NCBI GenBank assembly: GCA_040902895.1 | Contig: JBBDWL010000056.1 | Coordinates: forward strand, 89,641 to 153,640 | Length of the DNA stretch: 64,000 nucleotides | Reading direction: 5' to 3' | Source of the DNA: JALYRV01 sp040902895 | GTDB taxonomy: Bacteria; Acidobacteriota; Vicinamibacteria; Vicinamibacterales; SCN-69-37 | Part shown: positions 7,311 to 16,596 of the stretch, in pieces | Position numbering within the stretch: the stretch's first letter is position 1 | Layout of the letters: every line of letters starts with the position of its first letter | Notes under the pieces: model-generated | What the model was told of the DNA's origin: nothing | Database searches by the model: none | The model's input: only the letters and a program-made list of their open reading frames with translations | Position numbers and translations under genes: made by a program

Positions 7311-8660
7311 ATGATTGAGACTCTCGCGTCATTCAACAGCTGGCTCAATGGCTATGTGTGGGGTGCGCCGCTGATCGTGCTGCTCATGGGCACGGGCCTG
7401 CTGCTCACCGTGCTCACGCGCGGCGTGCAGTTCCGGTATCTGCCGCTGGCCCTGACGGAAGTCCTCGGGAAGCTGCGCAAGGGCGGCGGCGGCGAAGGCA
7501 GCGTGCGGCCGTTCCAGGCCGTCGCCACGGCCCTCGCGTCTACCGTCGGCGTCGGCAACATCGCCGGCGTGGCGACGGCCATCTCGATCGGCGGACCCGG
7601 CGCGCTCTTCTGGCTGTGGGTGTCGGGCATCCTCGGCATGTGCACCAAATACGCCGAGATCGTCGTCGCCCTGCACTACCGCGAGCGCGACAGCGAAGGC
7701 ACGATGCGCGGCGGCGCCATGTACATCCTCAAGAACGGCCTCGGCCTGCCGTGGCTCGGCGCGATCTTCGCGCTGCTGACGGCGCTGGCGGCATTCGGCA
7801 TCGGCAACATGGTGCAGGCGAACTCCGTCGCCGACGTGCTGCGCGCGTCGTTCGCGATCCCGGTCCATGTCACCGGCGCCGGCCTCATGGTGCTCACGGC
7901 GATGGTCATTCTCGGCGGCATCAAGCGCATCGGCGCGGTCGCTGAGTACCTGGTGCCATTCATGGCGCTGCTGTACCTGGCGGGCGGACTCGTTGTCATG
8001 ATTCGTTTCGCCGGCGCGATCCCTGAAGCCCTCGCGCTCGTGTTCAACAGCGCGTTCAGCGGCGCGGCGGCCACCGGCGGTTTCGCCGGCAGCACCGTGG
8101 CGATGGCGCTGCGGTATGGCATCGCGCGCGGCCTGTTCTCGAATGAGGCCGGCCTCGGCAGCGCCCCGATTGTGCACGCCGCGGCGACGACCGATCATCC
8201 GGTGCGCCAGGGGTTGTACGGCATCTTCGAGGTCTTCGTCGACACGGTTCTCATCTGTACGACGTCGGGCATGGTCATTCTGCTCACCGGCGCATGGTCG
8301 TCGGGCGCGACGGGTGCGGCCCTCTCGGCCGAGGCATTTTCAATCGGGCTGCCCGGCACCTGGGGCAACCTCGTGGTCACGGCGGGGCTCGTGCTGTTCG
8401 CGTTCTCCACACTCATCGGCTGGAGCTATTACGGCGAAACCGGCATCGTCTATCTATTTGGCGCGAAAGCGGCCGTGCCCTATCGCGTCGCGTGGCTCGT
8501 GTTCATTTACCTGGGATCGATCGGCTCGCTGCGGCTGATATGGGACATCGCCGATACGCTCAACGGCCTGATGGCGATTCCCAACCTGATCGCGGTGCTT
8601 GCCTCGATTCCCCTGCTGTTGAGGCTGCAGCGCGACTTCTTCGCGCGCCGAGCGGCATAG
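7311..8660 (+). CDS. Alanine/glycine:cation symporter (AGCS family)
   Basis: 449 residues, the usual family length. The signature region of sodium:alanine symporters is present (VATALASTVGVGNIAGVATAISIGGPGALFW in outline), as are NEAGLGSAPIVHAAA and the Gly-rich helices. About ten to eleven membrane segments are predicted. The family imports alanine or glycine with Na+ (or H+) across the inner membrane. No amino-acid metabolism gene is adjacent, so use as a nutrient or peptidoglycan-recycling transporter is not resolved. The downstream membrane protein begins 15 bases after the stop, so co-transcription is likely. Confidence 0.9.
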   Translation: MIETLASFNSWLNGYVWGAPLIVLLMGTGLLLTVLTRGVQFRYLPLALTEVLGKLRKGGGGEGSVRPFQAVATALASTVGVGNIAGVATAISIGGPGALFWLWVSGILGMCTKYAEIVVALHYRERDSEGTMRGGAMYILKNGLGLPWLGAIFALLTALAAFGIGNMVQANSVADVLRASFAIPVHVTGAGLMVLTAMVILGGIKRIGAVAEYLVPFMALLYLAGGLVVMIRFAGAIPEALALVFNSAFSGAAATGGFAGSTVAMALRYGIARGLFSNEAGLGSAPIVHAAATTDHPVRQGLYGIFEVFVDTVLICTTSGMVILLTGAWSSGATGAALSAEAFSIGLPGTWGNLVVTAGLVLFAFSTLIGWSYYGETGIVYLFGAKAAVPYRVAWLVFIYLGSIGSLRLIWDIADTLNGLMAIPNLIAVLASIPLLLRLQRDFFARRAA

Positions 8661-8675
8661 CGCCGCGCAAGCTCG

Positions 8676-9173
8676 ATGGACTGGATCGCCGGCCTCGCCG
8701 GGCCGATGGGCATCGATGCCCGCACCTGGTGGACGGCGGTCGGTTCTGCATTGGCGATCGGGCTCCTGCTGGGTGCTATCCCAGTGGGCGCAACCGAAGC
8801 CATCGCGCTTGCCGCCGGTGCGCTCCCCAATCCCCTGCGCGGCGGCGTCATCGTCGCGCTCACGGCCGGACACGTGGCGGGGAAAGTGCTCTGGTACTGG
8901 TTCGGCACGCTTGGATCACGCGTCAGGCAGCCGCGGTTACGCACGTGGATCGAGCGCGCGCAGGCGGTGGCGGACCGTCATCCCAAGGTCGGCCTTGGCG
9001 TGACGACGATGAGCGCCGTGGCATCGGTACCGCCATTTCACCTGATTGCCGTGGCAGCCGGGATCGTACGCACGCCGCCAGCGGCCTTCTTCGCGGTGGC
9101 GTTTGCCGGACGACTCGTGAGGTTCAGCGCGCTCGCCGCGTTTCCATCGTTGTTGCGGTATCTGTACACATGA
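8676..9173 (+). CDS. Small integral membrane protein, possibly VTT/DedA-related
   Basis: 165 residues with about four hydrophobic segments (ALAIGLLLGAIPVGATEAIALAAGALP, GGVIVALTAGHVAGKVLWYWFG, VTTMSAVASVPPFHLIAVAAGIV, PAAFFAVAFAGRLVRFSALAAF). The pattern of a proline/glycine-rich re-entrant helix, a basic loop (RQPRLRTWIERAQ) and a late GRLVRF resembles YqaA/DedA-like VTT proteins, which act in phospholipid scrambling or envelope homeostasis. The resemblance is by pattern only. It follows the symporter by 15 bases on the same strand and ends 44 bases before the convergent ADOP gene. Confidence 0.65.
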   Translation: MDWIAGLAGPMGIDARTWWTAVGSALAIGLLLGAIPVGATEAIALAAGALPNPLRGGVIVALTAGHVAGKVLWYWFGTLGSRVRQPRLRTWIERAQAVADRHPKVGLGVTTMSAVASVPPFHLIAVAAGIVRTPPAAFFAVAFAGRLVRFSALAAFPSLLRYLYT

Positions 9174-9217
9174 CTAGCGCCAGCAACGGCACGCGACGTC
9201 CCGTGAAGCCAGCCACC

Positions 9218-11902
9218 CTATTCGCTTCGGAGTGCCGCACTCGGATCAAGGCGTGACGCCCGCCAGGCCGGCACGGTGCCGGCGACGACGGCCACGCCGA
9301 GCATCGTGCCCGCTGCCACGATGTAGCTGACTGGATCGACGCCCGAGGTCCGGTACAATAGCGGCCGCACCCAGTTGCCGAAGGCTGCCGCGATGAACAA
9401 GCCCGGAATGACTCCGGCGAGCACCGCGCGCACACTCCCGCCGATCACCAGCGTCATGATCGACCGCCGATCGGCGCCGAGCGCAACCCTGATTGCCCAG
9501 TCCTGTCGCCGTTGCGCGATGTCGTGCGCTACTGCGCCGTAGAGACCGACGCCGGCGACGAGCAGCGCGAGCAAGGCGAATCCGCCGAGGACAGTCGCAC
9601 CCATCCGCCACGAAGACCGCTGGCTCGCAACGATGGCCGCCAGCCTCTGCGACACCAGATACGAGCCGGCCGGCATCACGCGCTGCAGCGCGAGACGCGT
9701 CTCCTCGGCAACGCGATCGGAATCGTCGCGAAGCTTCACGATCAGGCCGTTCCCGAACGCACGCGGATATTGATCAATCGGGACGTAATAGTGCAGCCGA
9801 GGACCATCCGCAAGCGTGCTCTGGACCATGTCTTCGGCGACGCCCACGACCCGGCGGCACGGGCTGTCTTTCGAGCGCATGTAAAAACACTGACCGATCG
9901 CGTCACGGCCAGGCCATAACGTCTGTGCCATGTCTTCGCTGATCACTGCCACCTCTGGCGAACCGGCACGGTCTTCAGCAGTGAGCCGCCTGCCCCTCAG
10001 GATCCTCGTGCCCATCGTTCGGAAGTAATCCTCGGTCGTCGCTTGAAACGTGAACGGACCGAGCGCGTTGGCGTCTTGCAGGCCGGGCACGAACACGTCC
10101 GTCGACGAAGTGCTGACGAACGGCGCGCTGCTCATCCATGCCACCGACTCCACGCTGGGCAAGGGCCCGGCTGCGCGAAGCAGTTCTTGTCTGAGAACGC
10201 GCTGCTTCGTTGCGTCGAACCGGCCGGGAGGAATAACGCGATTCATCAAGACCACGCGGGCCGGGTCGTAGCCGAGCGGCGAGACGTTGACGGCGATCAG
10301 ACTGCGGACGAAAAGTCCGGCGCCCACGAGCAGCACGATGGAGAGCATCGCCTGTGCCGCGAGCAGCGTCGCCCGCAACCTGCGGCCCTCGGATGTGCCG
10401 CCGCGCGCGCCGCCGGCAAGGGCGCCCGCGAGATCGCGCCGGCGAAGCACCATCGCGCTCATCAAGCCGATGACGCACGTCGCGATGAGGGCAAGTACGC
10501 CGGTGGCGATGAGCGTGCGAGCGTCGCTGAACACCGATAACTCCGCGATCTGCAGCGAGCGAAGAATCGGTGCGAGCGCAGACCTGAGCACCTGGGCGAC
10601 GACAAGCGACACGCCCCCGGCAATCACCGCGAGCACGGCAGCCTCCGCCAGCGCCGCCATCAACAAGCGCGTACCGCTGATGCCGAGGGCGCGCTTGAGC
10701 CTCACGTCCCGGCGGCGGCCATGCGCGCGAATCAACGACAGACCCGCGACGTTGGCGCAGCCGATCAAGAGAACGATCACCGCAATGGCCAGGAGCCAGA
10801 GCGACGTGCGGGCGTTGGGGCCCGCGGCCGGTCCGCCGCCTGTGCGGACGGCGGAGAGAATCACACGCGGGTCGGCCGTCGCGAGGTCCGGGAGCGAGCG
10901 GTTATCGTCGACGATTCGCGGCCACGTCGCGCGAAACATGCGCGTCGCGTCTGCGGTCGCGGTCCGGATGTTGACGCCAGGCGCGCGCCTTACCAGCACA
11001 TGGACCCAGCCCCATTTGTAGGCCGAGAAATAGGTGCGCGAGTCGTCGGTGCCGGTGCTGGCGGCATAGGTCGTGATCGGCACGAAGGCCGCCGGCGGAA
11101 CGCCGTCGTTCAGACCATCGAAGCCCTCTGGCGCGACGCCGATGATCGTGGCGCGGATATCGCCGATCCGCAGCACATCGCCGATCACCTCGCGGCCGCC
11201 GAATGCGGATCGCCAGAAACGATGCCCGAGCACCGCGACGTCGGCGCCGCGCGGAATGACGTCTTCGACAGCCGTGAAGAATCGTCCACGCACGGGCGCT
11301 GCCTCGAAGAAATCGAAGTAGGAGGCGCTGACCGCGGCAATCCGGCGTTGCTGCGCGTGCGTCCCCTCGCCGATCGGCACGCTGCGATCCGCGAACACGG
11401 CGATGCCGGAGAACGACGCCGTGTCGCGCTGGAGATCGAGGAAGCGCGGGAACTGCGTCGACGACGAGATGGCCTGGCGGCCACGATTCTGCCACTGCCA
11501 GTACACGCGGTGGACCGCCGACGGATCGCGGAGATAGGCCAGCGGTTTGAAAATCACGCCATCGGCGATGCCGAACATCGTCAGGTTCGCGCCGGCCACG
11601 AGCGCGAGAGTCGTGATGGCTGTCAGGGTGAACGCCGGCGCGCGGCGAAGACCGCGGACCGCAAATCGCAGCTCCTGGACGGCTGCACCCAGTGCGGCGG
11701 CGACGTTCAGGCGTCGATCCTCTGACGACTGATGGGCGCGCTGCATCATCGCGGCGTGGCGCCGCCGGTTGCCGTAACGCCGCGCGGCTTCGGCGCGTGC
11801 GGACGGTTTATCCCATCCATCGGCCATGAGCGCCTCGGTCAGCTCCCGAAGATGAAAATCGATCTCGGCGTCGATGTCGCGGTTGTCGGGCGCGCCGCTC
11901 AT
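9218..11902 (-). CDS. ADOP-family ABC permease (MacB/FtsX type)
   Basis: 894 residues, the typical ADOP length. The first 80 residues form the soluble leader seen in this family (DIDAEIDFHLRELTEALMADG, ARRYGNRRRH). Then comes a membrane helix (FTLTAITTLALVAGANLTMFG), a large MacB_PCD-like periplasmic domain, three FtsX helices, a second periplasmic domain and a final FtsX block ending DPSAALRSE. The internal duplication of MacB_PCD+FtsX is the ADOP hallmark. No ATPase gene is adjacent, as usual for these orphan permeases. Its start overlaps the PadR stop by 4 bases, so expression is probably coupled to that regulator. Function may be export or mechanotransmission; substrate unknown. Confidence 0.9.
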   Translation of the reverse strand: MSGAPDNRDIDAEIDFHLRELTEALMADGWDKPSARAEAARRYGNRRRHAAMMQRAHQSSEDRRLNVAAALGAAVQELRFAVRGLRRAPAFTLTAITTLALVAGANLTMFGIADGVIFKPLAYLRDPSAVHRVYWQWQNRGRQAISSSTQFPRFLDLQRDTASFSGIAVFADRSVPIGEGTHAQQRRIAAVSASYFDFFEAAPVRGRFFTAVEDVIPRGADVAVLGHRFWRSAFGGREVIGDVLRIGDIRATIIGVAPEGFDGLNDGVPPAAFVPITTYAASTGTDDSRTYFSAYKWGWVHVLVRRAPGVNIRTATADATRMFRATWPRIVDDNRSLPDLATADPRVILSAVRTGGGPAAGPNARTSLWLLAIAVIVLLIGCANVAGLSLIRAHGRRRDVRLKRALGISGTRLLMAALAEAAVLAVIAGGVSLVVAQVLRSALAPILRSLQIAELSVFSDARTLIATGVLALIATCVIGLMSAMVLRRRDLAGALAGGARGGTSEGRRLRATLLAAQAMLSIVLLVGAGLFVRSLIAVNVSPLGYDPARVVLMNRVIPPGRFDATKQRVLRQELLRAAGPLPSVESVAWMSSAPFVSTSSTDVFVPGLQDANALGPFTFQATTEDYFRTMGTRILRGRRLTAEDRAGSPEVAVISEDMAQTLWPGRDAIGQCFYMRSKDSPCRRVVGVAEDMVQSTLADGPRLHYYVPIDQYPRAFGNGLIVKLRDDSDRVAEETRLALQRVMPAGSYLVSQRLAAIVASQRSSWRMGATVLGGFALLALLVAGVGLYGAVAHDIAQRRQDWAIRVALGADRRSIMTLVIGGSVRAVLAGVIPGLFIAAAFGNWVRPLLYRTSGVDPVSYIVAAGTMLGVAVVAGTVPAWRASRLDPSAALRSE

Positions 11903-12222
11903 GCTTCACCTGTCGTAAAGATTCGACCAACGGCGCGGGAGAAAGAGGCCCACTCGCGCGCGCCGAGCTTGAGCTGGCGCCGGCCCTCGGCCGACAGCCT
12001 GTAGTAGCGGGCCCGGCGGCCTTTCGGCGAGATCTTCCACTCGCCGGTGAGCCAGCCGCGGGCCTCCATCCGATGGAGCGACGTGTAGAGCGCTCCGTCT
12101 TCGATGTCGAGCGCGCCGCCGCTCGCGGCTCGGATCCACGCGACCACGTCGTAGCCATGCAGCGGTCCCTGCATGAGAGCCCTGAGGATCAGGACGTCGA
12201 GCGTTCCCTGCATGAAGTTCAC
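11899..12222 (-). CDS. PadR-family transcriptional regulator
   Basis: 107 residues. The winged-helix domain has the standard PadR opening QGTLDVLILRALMQGPLHGYDV, then GALDIEDGALYTSLHRMEARGWL and GRRARYYRLSAEGRRQL. The start codon is GTG at 12222, preceded at short spacing by AAGGAGG; the in-frame ATG three codons on lacks such a site. PadR proteins repress neighbouring genes, often autoregulated and relieved by small molecules. Here the 4-base overlap with the ADOP gene and a 17-bp palindrome just upstream point to autoregulation of this pair. Confidence 0.92.
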   Translation of the reverse strand: MNFMQGTLDVLILRALMQGPLHGYDVVAWIRAASGGALDIEDGALYTSLHRMEARGWLTGEWKISPKGRRARYYRLSAEGRRQLKLGAREWASFSRAVGRIFTTGEA

Positions 12223-12234
12223 GCGGCCTCCTTA

Positions 12235-12251
12235 CCCTGAAATATTCAGGG
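12235..12251. promoter_or_regulatory. 17-bp palindrome, candidate PadR operator
   Basis: CCCTGAAATATTCAGGG is a perfect dyad with 7-base arms around ATA. It lies 12 bases upstream of the PadR start, overlapping where the promoter and leader should be. The placement fits autorepression; binding is not shown. Confidence 0.5.
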
Positions 12252-12334
12252 CAATCGATTCGACGAGACATCGGGGCCAAAGGTTGGCGGTCGCCGCCGG
12301 GCCGCAGCGAAGGTGATACCCTCTCGCTTCCAGA

Positions 12335-14962
12335 GTGGAGATCGGCTCGAGGCTCGGCCACTACACGATCCTGCGCCAGCTCGGACGCGGCGGCATGGGC
12401 GAGGTGTTTCTCGCCGAGGACACGAGCCTCGGGCGCCAGGTCGCGCTGAAAGTCGTGCGGCCGGACGTGGCGGCGGATCCGGTCCGGCGCGCCCGGTTCG
12501 AAGCGGAAGCCCGCACCGTCGCCGCCCTCAACCATCCCAACATCGTCACCGTCCACTCGATCGAACGCGCCGGCGAGGTGCACTTCATCACGATGGAGTA
12601 CGTGCCGGGCCGGCCACTGTCGGCGGAGATTCCGAACCGTGCGGGCCTGCCGGTGAAGCGCTTTCTCGATCTCGCGCTGCCGCTCGTCGAGGCGGTTGCC
12701 GCGGCGCACGAGCACGGCGTCACACACCGCGATCTCAAACCCGACAACGTCATGGTGTCAGGCGATGGCCGGGTCACGGTGCTCGATTTCGGCCTCGCCA
12801 AATTGAAACCGGCGCTGGACGAGACCGCCGAGACACGGCTCTCGTCGCGCGAGGGGATCACCACCGAGGGCCAGATTCTCGGCACCGTCGCGTACATGTC
12901 GCCGGAACAGGCCGAGGGCAAGCCGCTCGATCAACGGTCTGACATCTTTTCGCTCGGCGTCATGCTCTTCGAGATGGCGACCGGACGGCAGCCCTTCTCG
13001 GGCGACAGCACCGCATCCATCGTGTCGTCGATCCTTCGCGACGATCCGGACCCGGCCAGCCGCCTGAATCCATCGCTGCCACCGCCGATCGCACGCGCCA
13101 TTCACCGATGCCTCGAGAAGCAGCCGTCACGCCGATATCAGAGCGCGTTGGACCTGCGCAACGATCTGGCGGAAGTGAAACAGGACTTGGAGTCAGGCGC
13201 CCAGCCCGCCAGCGTTCCGCCGCGCGCGCGGGGGCGATGGATGTACGTCGCGGGACTCGCGGCTGCCGCGATAATCGCGACGGCCGTGGTGCTGGTGAGG
13301 ACGCCAGGCGAGGACGCCGACCCCGATGCCGGGGCGTTCGACGAGGCGACGTTCACGCACCTGACCCACGGCGCCGGCCAGGAATTGTTTCCCAGTCTCT
13401 CGCCCGACGGCCGCACGCTCGTCTACGCCAGCGGCGCCGCCGGCAACATGGATATCTATTCTCAGCGCGTCGGCGGGCAGAATGCCGTGAACCTGACTGA
13501 AGCTTCCGCCGCCGATGAATCCCATCCCGCGTTCTCACCTGACGGCGAGCGCATCGCTTTTCGATCGGAGCGCGACGGCGGCGGATTGTTCATCATGGGC
13601 GCCACCGGTGAAGGCGTGCGCCGGGTCACGCGCGCCGGATACCACCCCGCCTGGTCGCCCAACGGCCAACAGCTGCTGTACGTCACGGCCAGTGAACCGC
13701 AGCGCGGGATCGGCCGGAGCGAGATGTGGGTAGTGCCGGTGGCGGGCGGCCAACCCCGGCTCGTGAGCGAAGACGCCGTGCAGCCGGCGTGGTCCCCCAA
13801 CGGCCGTCGCATCGTGTATTGGGCTCGAACCGGGAGCGCCGGGACGGGTGACATCTGGACCATCCCTGCCGGCGGCGGCGCGCCGGTGGCGGTGACGAGC
13901 GAGCCGTCGATCGACTGGAACCCGGTGTGGGCGCCCGACGGACGCCATGTGTATTTCGCAAGCAACCGCGGCGGCAGCATGAATCTCTGGCGCGTTACCG
14001 TCGATGAAACGTCCGGTGCCGTGCTCGGCCGCGCCGTGCCGGTCACGACCGGCGGCGGCGCAGCGAACGAGCACATCACGATCGCGAAAGACGGCCGCCG
14101 CATCGCCTATGTGGCGCGCGTCGAAAGCATGAACGTGCAGAGGATCGCGTTCGATCCGTCGGACGAGAGCATCCGCGGCATTCCGGAGTGGATCACGCGC
14201 GGGTCGCGCACGGTGGCGCAGCCTGACCCTTCGCCCGACGGCCGCATGCTGGCGTTCACGACCACAGGCCGACAGGAAGACATCTTCGTGGCCTCGGCCG
14301 CCGGCGTTGTGATGCAGCAGTTGACGGATGATCCCTTCGAAGACCGGGCCGCGCGGTGGTCGCCCGATGGCGGGCGCATCGCGTTCTATTCCAACAGGAC
14401 CGGCAAGTACGAGATCTGGACCATCGGCCGCGACGGCGGCGGTTTGCAGCAGCTGACGCGAAGCCCGGGCGCCCACTACCCGGTGTGGTCCCCCGACGGC
14501 GGCCGCATGGCGTACTCGACGCATGCGCCAAACGGCGCGTTCATCTTCGAGACAGGCAAACCCTGGAACGAGCAGCAGCCGCAGCCGCTGCCCGCGATGC
14601 CCGACAAAACGCAGACGTTCGAGATCTGGTCCTGGTCACCCGATGGCCGCACGCTCGCCGGGCAGAAACACCTGCCCGACCTGTCGCACGCCGGCATCGC
14701 GGTCCACACGATCGGCACGCAACAGATTCAGTGGCTCACCGATTTCGGCGAATGGCCCGTGTGGCTGGCCGACAGCCGCCGGCTGCTTTTCTCGCATCGC
14801 GGGGTGCTGCACCTGATAGACAGCGTGACAGGCAAACACAAAGAACTGATGTCGCTGCCGCAGAGCAGCCTGGGCAGCGTCGGCCTCTCCACGGATAACC
14901 GCGCGATCTACTTCACGTTGCGATCGGCGGAATCCGACATCTGGATGATGACGCTCAAGTAA
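12335..14962 (+). CDS. Transmembrane Ser/Thr kinase with Tol/PD40 beta-propeller
   Basis: 875 residues from a GTG at 12335. The kinase domain (about 8-275) has the loop GRGGMGEV, invariant Lys in VALKVV, catalytic HRDLKPDN, DFGLAK and the activation segment end AYMSPEQA, so it should be active. A single membrane helix at about 303-322 (YVAGLAAAAIIATAVVLV) precedes about 550 residues of PD40/WD40-like repeats (FPSLSPDGRTLVYAS, HPAFSPDGERIAF, YPVWSPDGGRMAY), expected to form a periplasmic sensor propeller. This layout is common in Acidobacteria. It is divergent from the PadR/ADOP pair and followed after 51 bases by the sigma factor. The signal sensed and the kinase targets are unknown. Confidence 0.9.
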   Translation: MEIGSRLGHYTILRQLGRGGMGEVFLAEDTSLGRQVALKVVRPDVAADPVRRARFEAEARTVAALNHPNIVTVHSIERAGEVHFITMEYVPGRPLSAEIPNRAGLPVKRFLDLALPLVEAVAAAHEHGVTHRDLKPDNVMVSGDGRVTVLDFGLAKLKPALDETAETRLSSREGITTEGQILGTVAYMSPEQAEGKPLDQRSDIFSLGVMLFEMATGRQPFSGDSTASIVSSILRDDPDPASRLNPSLPPPIARAIHRCLEKQPSRRYQSALDLRNDLAEVKQDLESGAQPASVPPRARGRWMYVAGLAAAAIIATAVVLVRTPGEDADPDAGAFDEATFTHLTHGAGQELFPSLSPDGRTLVYASGAAGNMDIYSQRVGGQNAVNLTEASAADESHPAFSPDGERIAFRSERDGGGLFIMGATGEGVRRVTRAGYHPAWSPNGQQLLYVTASEPQRGIGRSEMWVVPVAGGQPRLVSEDAVQPAWSPNGRRIVYWARTGSAGTGDIWTIPAGGGAPVAVTSEPSIDWNPVWAPDGRHVYFASNRGGSMNLWRVTVDETSGAVLGRAVPVTTGGGAANEHITIAKDGRRIAYVARVESMNVQRIAFDPSDESIRGIPEWITRGSRTVAQPDPSPDGRMLAFTTTGRQEDIFVASAAGVVMQQLTDDPFEDRAARWSPDGGRIAFYSNRTGKYEIWTIGRDGGGLQQLTRSPGAHYPVWSPDGGRMAYSTHAPNGAFIFETGKPWNEQQPQPLPAMPDKTQTFEIWSWSPDGRTLAGQKHLPDLSHAGIAVHTIGTQQIQWLTDFGEWPVWLADSRRLLFSHRGVLHLIDSVTGKHKELMSLPQSSLGSVGLSTDNRAIYFTLRSAESDIWMMTLK

Positions 14963-15013
14963 CCACCGCTGAGCTTGCCGGTTGGAGTGTGAGTTGCACG
15001 AGCCCAATGCCTG

Positions 15014-16558
15014 ATGGCGAGAAGAACAAACCCTGAATCCGGCTCCCTGATTGACTGGCATCAGCCCGAGCGTAATGCGCACATTCTCGACTGGCGCACG
15101 CGCGCGCACGAGTTTGGCCTGAACGAAGTCGACGGCGAGGCCGAGCTCGACGTGGCGGCCGCTCCCGCCGAAACCCCCGAATGGTTGCTGCGCGAAGAAG
15201 AGCCCGAGGCGTTTCGCAGACAGGAGGTGGACGATGCGGAGGACGAGCCGCCGGAGGAAGTGGCGGAGCCGCTCGCGGCGGGCGTCGCAGATACCGACAT
15301 CGACCTGGTGCGCGTCTATCTGCGGCACATCGGACGCCGTAAGCTGCTGAAGGCGCCCGAAGAAAAGGAGATCGCGCTCGCAATCGAGCGTGCGCGCGGA
15401 GAGGTCCTCGCCCGGCTTGGCGCAATTCCGATGGCGGTGAATACCTTGCTCTCGCTCGCGGACTGCGTGACGCGCGGCGAGGCGCCGGCCGCGGAGCTGA
15501 TCCTGCTGCCCGAGGGCGGCGAACTCGAGCCAGGCAAAGTCGAGCCGGTGCTGCGGGCGCTCGACAAGGTCCGGCGCCTGCAGCGGCGAGCCGGCGAAGA
15601 CGCGAGTGCGCAGCGAGCGGCGCGGGGCAAGGGGCCCCCGCGAGCGAGCGAGCCAGGCGGGGTGCAGGGGACCCCGCCGGAGAAGATAGACAAAATTGGC
15701 TCAATTCTGCGCGACCTGCCCATACGTCCTGCCGTCATCGACGACATTGTTAGGGAGCTGACGGGTGTCGGCCCCGCCGCGCAATCGTCTGCACGGCAGC
15801 TGACTCCACGCCAGCTTCGCGCGCGTATCGCCGCGGTGCAGGAGGCCGAAGCGGCGCTGGTCGAAGCGAAACGCCGGCTGCTCGAGCCGAACCTGCGGCT
15901 GGTGGTGTCGATCGCGAAACGATACGCGGGACGCGGGCTGACGCTGCTCGACCTCATTCAGGAAGGCAACATCGGTTTGATGAAGGCGGTCGATCGCTTT
16001 CAGGTGCAGCGCGGCTTCAAGTTTTCGACCTATGCCACGTGGTGGATTCGGCAGGCGGTCGGCCGTGCGGTGGCGGACTATGGCCGGACGATTCGGCTTC
16101 CCGTGCACGTCATCGAATCGCTGACCAGGCTGTCACGGGCGCGCACGGAGCTCACGGCGGAGCTTGGGCAGGACCCAAGTCCGGAGCAGCTCGCCGAGCG
16201 GCTGCAGATGCCTGCCGGCAAAGTGAAGCTGCTGCTGGATGCCGCGCGCACACCGGCGTCGCTCGAAACCCCCATCGGCGCCGACGAGGAAGCCACGCTC
16301 GGATCGGTGGTGCCCGATAGGACCGCGCAGTCGCCTGAAGAAGCCGCGATGCGTGAGGAGATGGCCGGCGAGGTCGAGCGCGCGATGAGCGCCCTCACCG
16401 ATCGCGAGCGCGAAGTGCTGCGCCTGCGGTACGGCCTCGGCACCGATCAGGAATGGACGCTGGATCAAATCGGCCGCCGGCTGTCGCTCACGCGCGAGCG
16501 CGTGCGTCAGATCGAGCGGAAGGCGGTCGAGAAGATCCGGGCGGCGCGCGCGGCGTAG
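15014..16558 (+). CDS. RNA polymerase sigma factor, sigma-70 (RpoD-like)
   Basis: 514 residues. Region 1.2 begins near DIDLVRVYLRHIGRRKLL (about 95). Regions 2-4 are complete: NLRLVVSIAKRYAGRGLTLL, DLIQEGNIGLMKAVDRFQ, FKFSTYATWWIRQAV, the region 3 block ending SLETPIGADEEATLG, and region 4 TLDQIGRRLSLTRERVRQIE. It binds core RNA polymerase and directs promoter choice. Compared with E. coli RpoD, the region 2.4 residue equivalent to T440 is Gly (RQAVGRAV), and the usual ADQARTIR is ADYGRTIR. This leaves open whether it is the housekeeping sigma or an RpoD-like paralogue. A Pro/Gly-rich stretch at about 195-220 is encoded by palindromic repeat DNA. It starts 51 bases after the kinase-propeller gene on the same strand. 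Confidence 0.88.
   Translation: MARRTNPESGSLIDWHQPERNAHILDWRTRAHEFGLNEVDGEAELDVAAAPAETPEWLLREEEPEAFRRQEVDDAEDEPPEEVAEPLAAGVADTDIDLVRVYLRHIGRRKLLKAPEEKEIALAIERARGEVLARLGAIPMAVNTLLSLADCVTRGEAPAAELILLPEGGELEPGKVEPVLRALDKVRRLQRRAGEDASAQRAARGKGPPRASEPGGVQGTPPEKIDKIGSILRDLPIRPAVIDDIVRELTGVGPAAQSSARQLTPRQLRARIAAVQEAEAALVEAKRRLLEPNLRLVVSIAKRYAGRGLTLLDLIQEGNIGLMKAVDRFQVQRGFKFSTYATWWIRQAVGRAVADYGRTIRLPVHVIESLTRLSRARTELTAELGQDPSPEQLAERLQMPAGKVKLLLDAARTPASLETPIGADEEATLGSVVPDRTAQSPEEAAMREEMAGEVERAMSALTDREREVLRLRYGLGTDQEWTLDQIGRRLSLTRERVRQIERKAVEKIRAARAA
15604..15684. repeat. GC-rich palindromic repeat DNA within the sigma factor gene
   Basis: The stretch holds nested dyads (GGGGCC/CCCC and CGGGGTGCAGGGGACCCCG, arms CGGGGT/ACCCCG) and the unit GCGAGCGAGCGAGC. 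It encodes low-complexity residues (ARGKGPPRASEPGG) in frame, between conserved regions 1.2 and 2. It looks like an inserted short repetitive element rather than family sequence. Confidence 0.5.
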
Positions 16559-16596
16559 CGTCTTTTCCCTATATCCATGTGCGACCGCACGCGCTG

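Noticed and set aside
12335..16558. Kinase and sigma factor as an anti-sigma/partner-switch pair
   Set aside because: They are adjacent on one strand, but the kinase lacks anti-sigma features and the sigma factor is RpoD-like, so there is nothing in the sequence to support a direct link.
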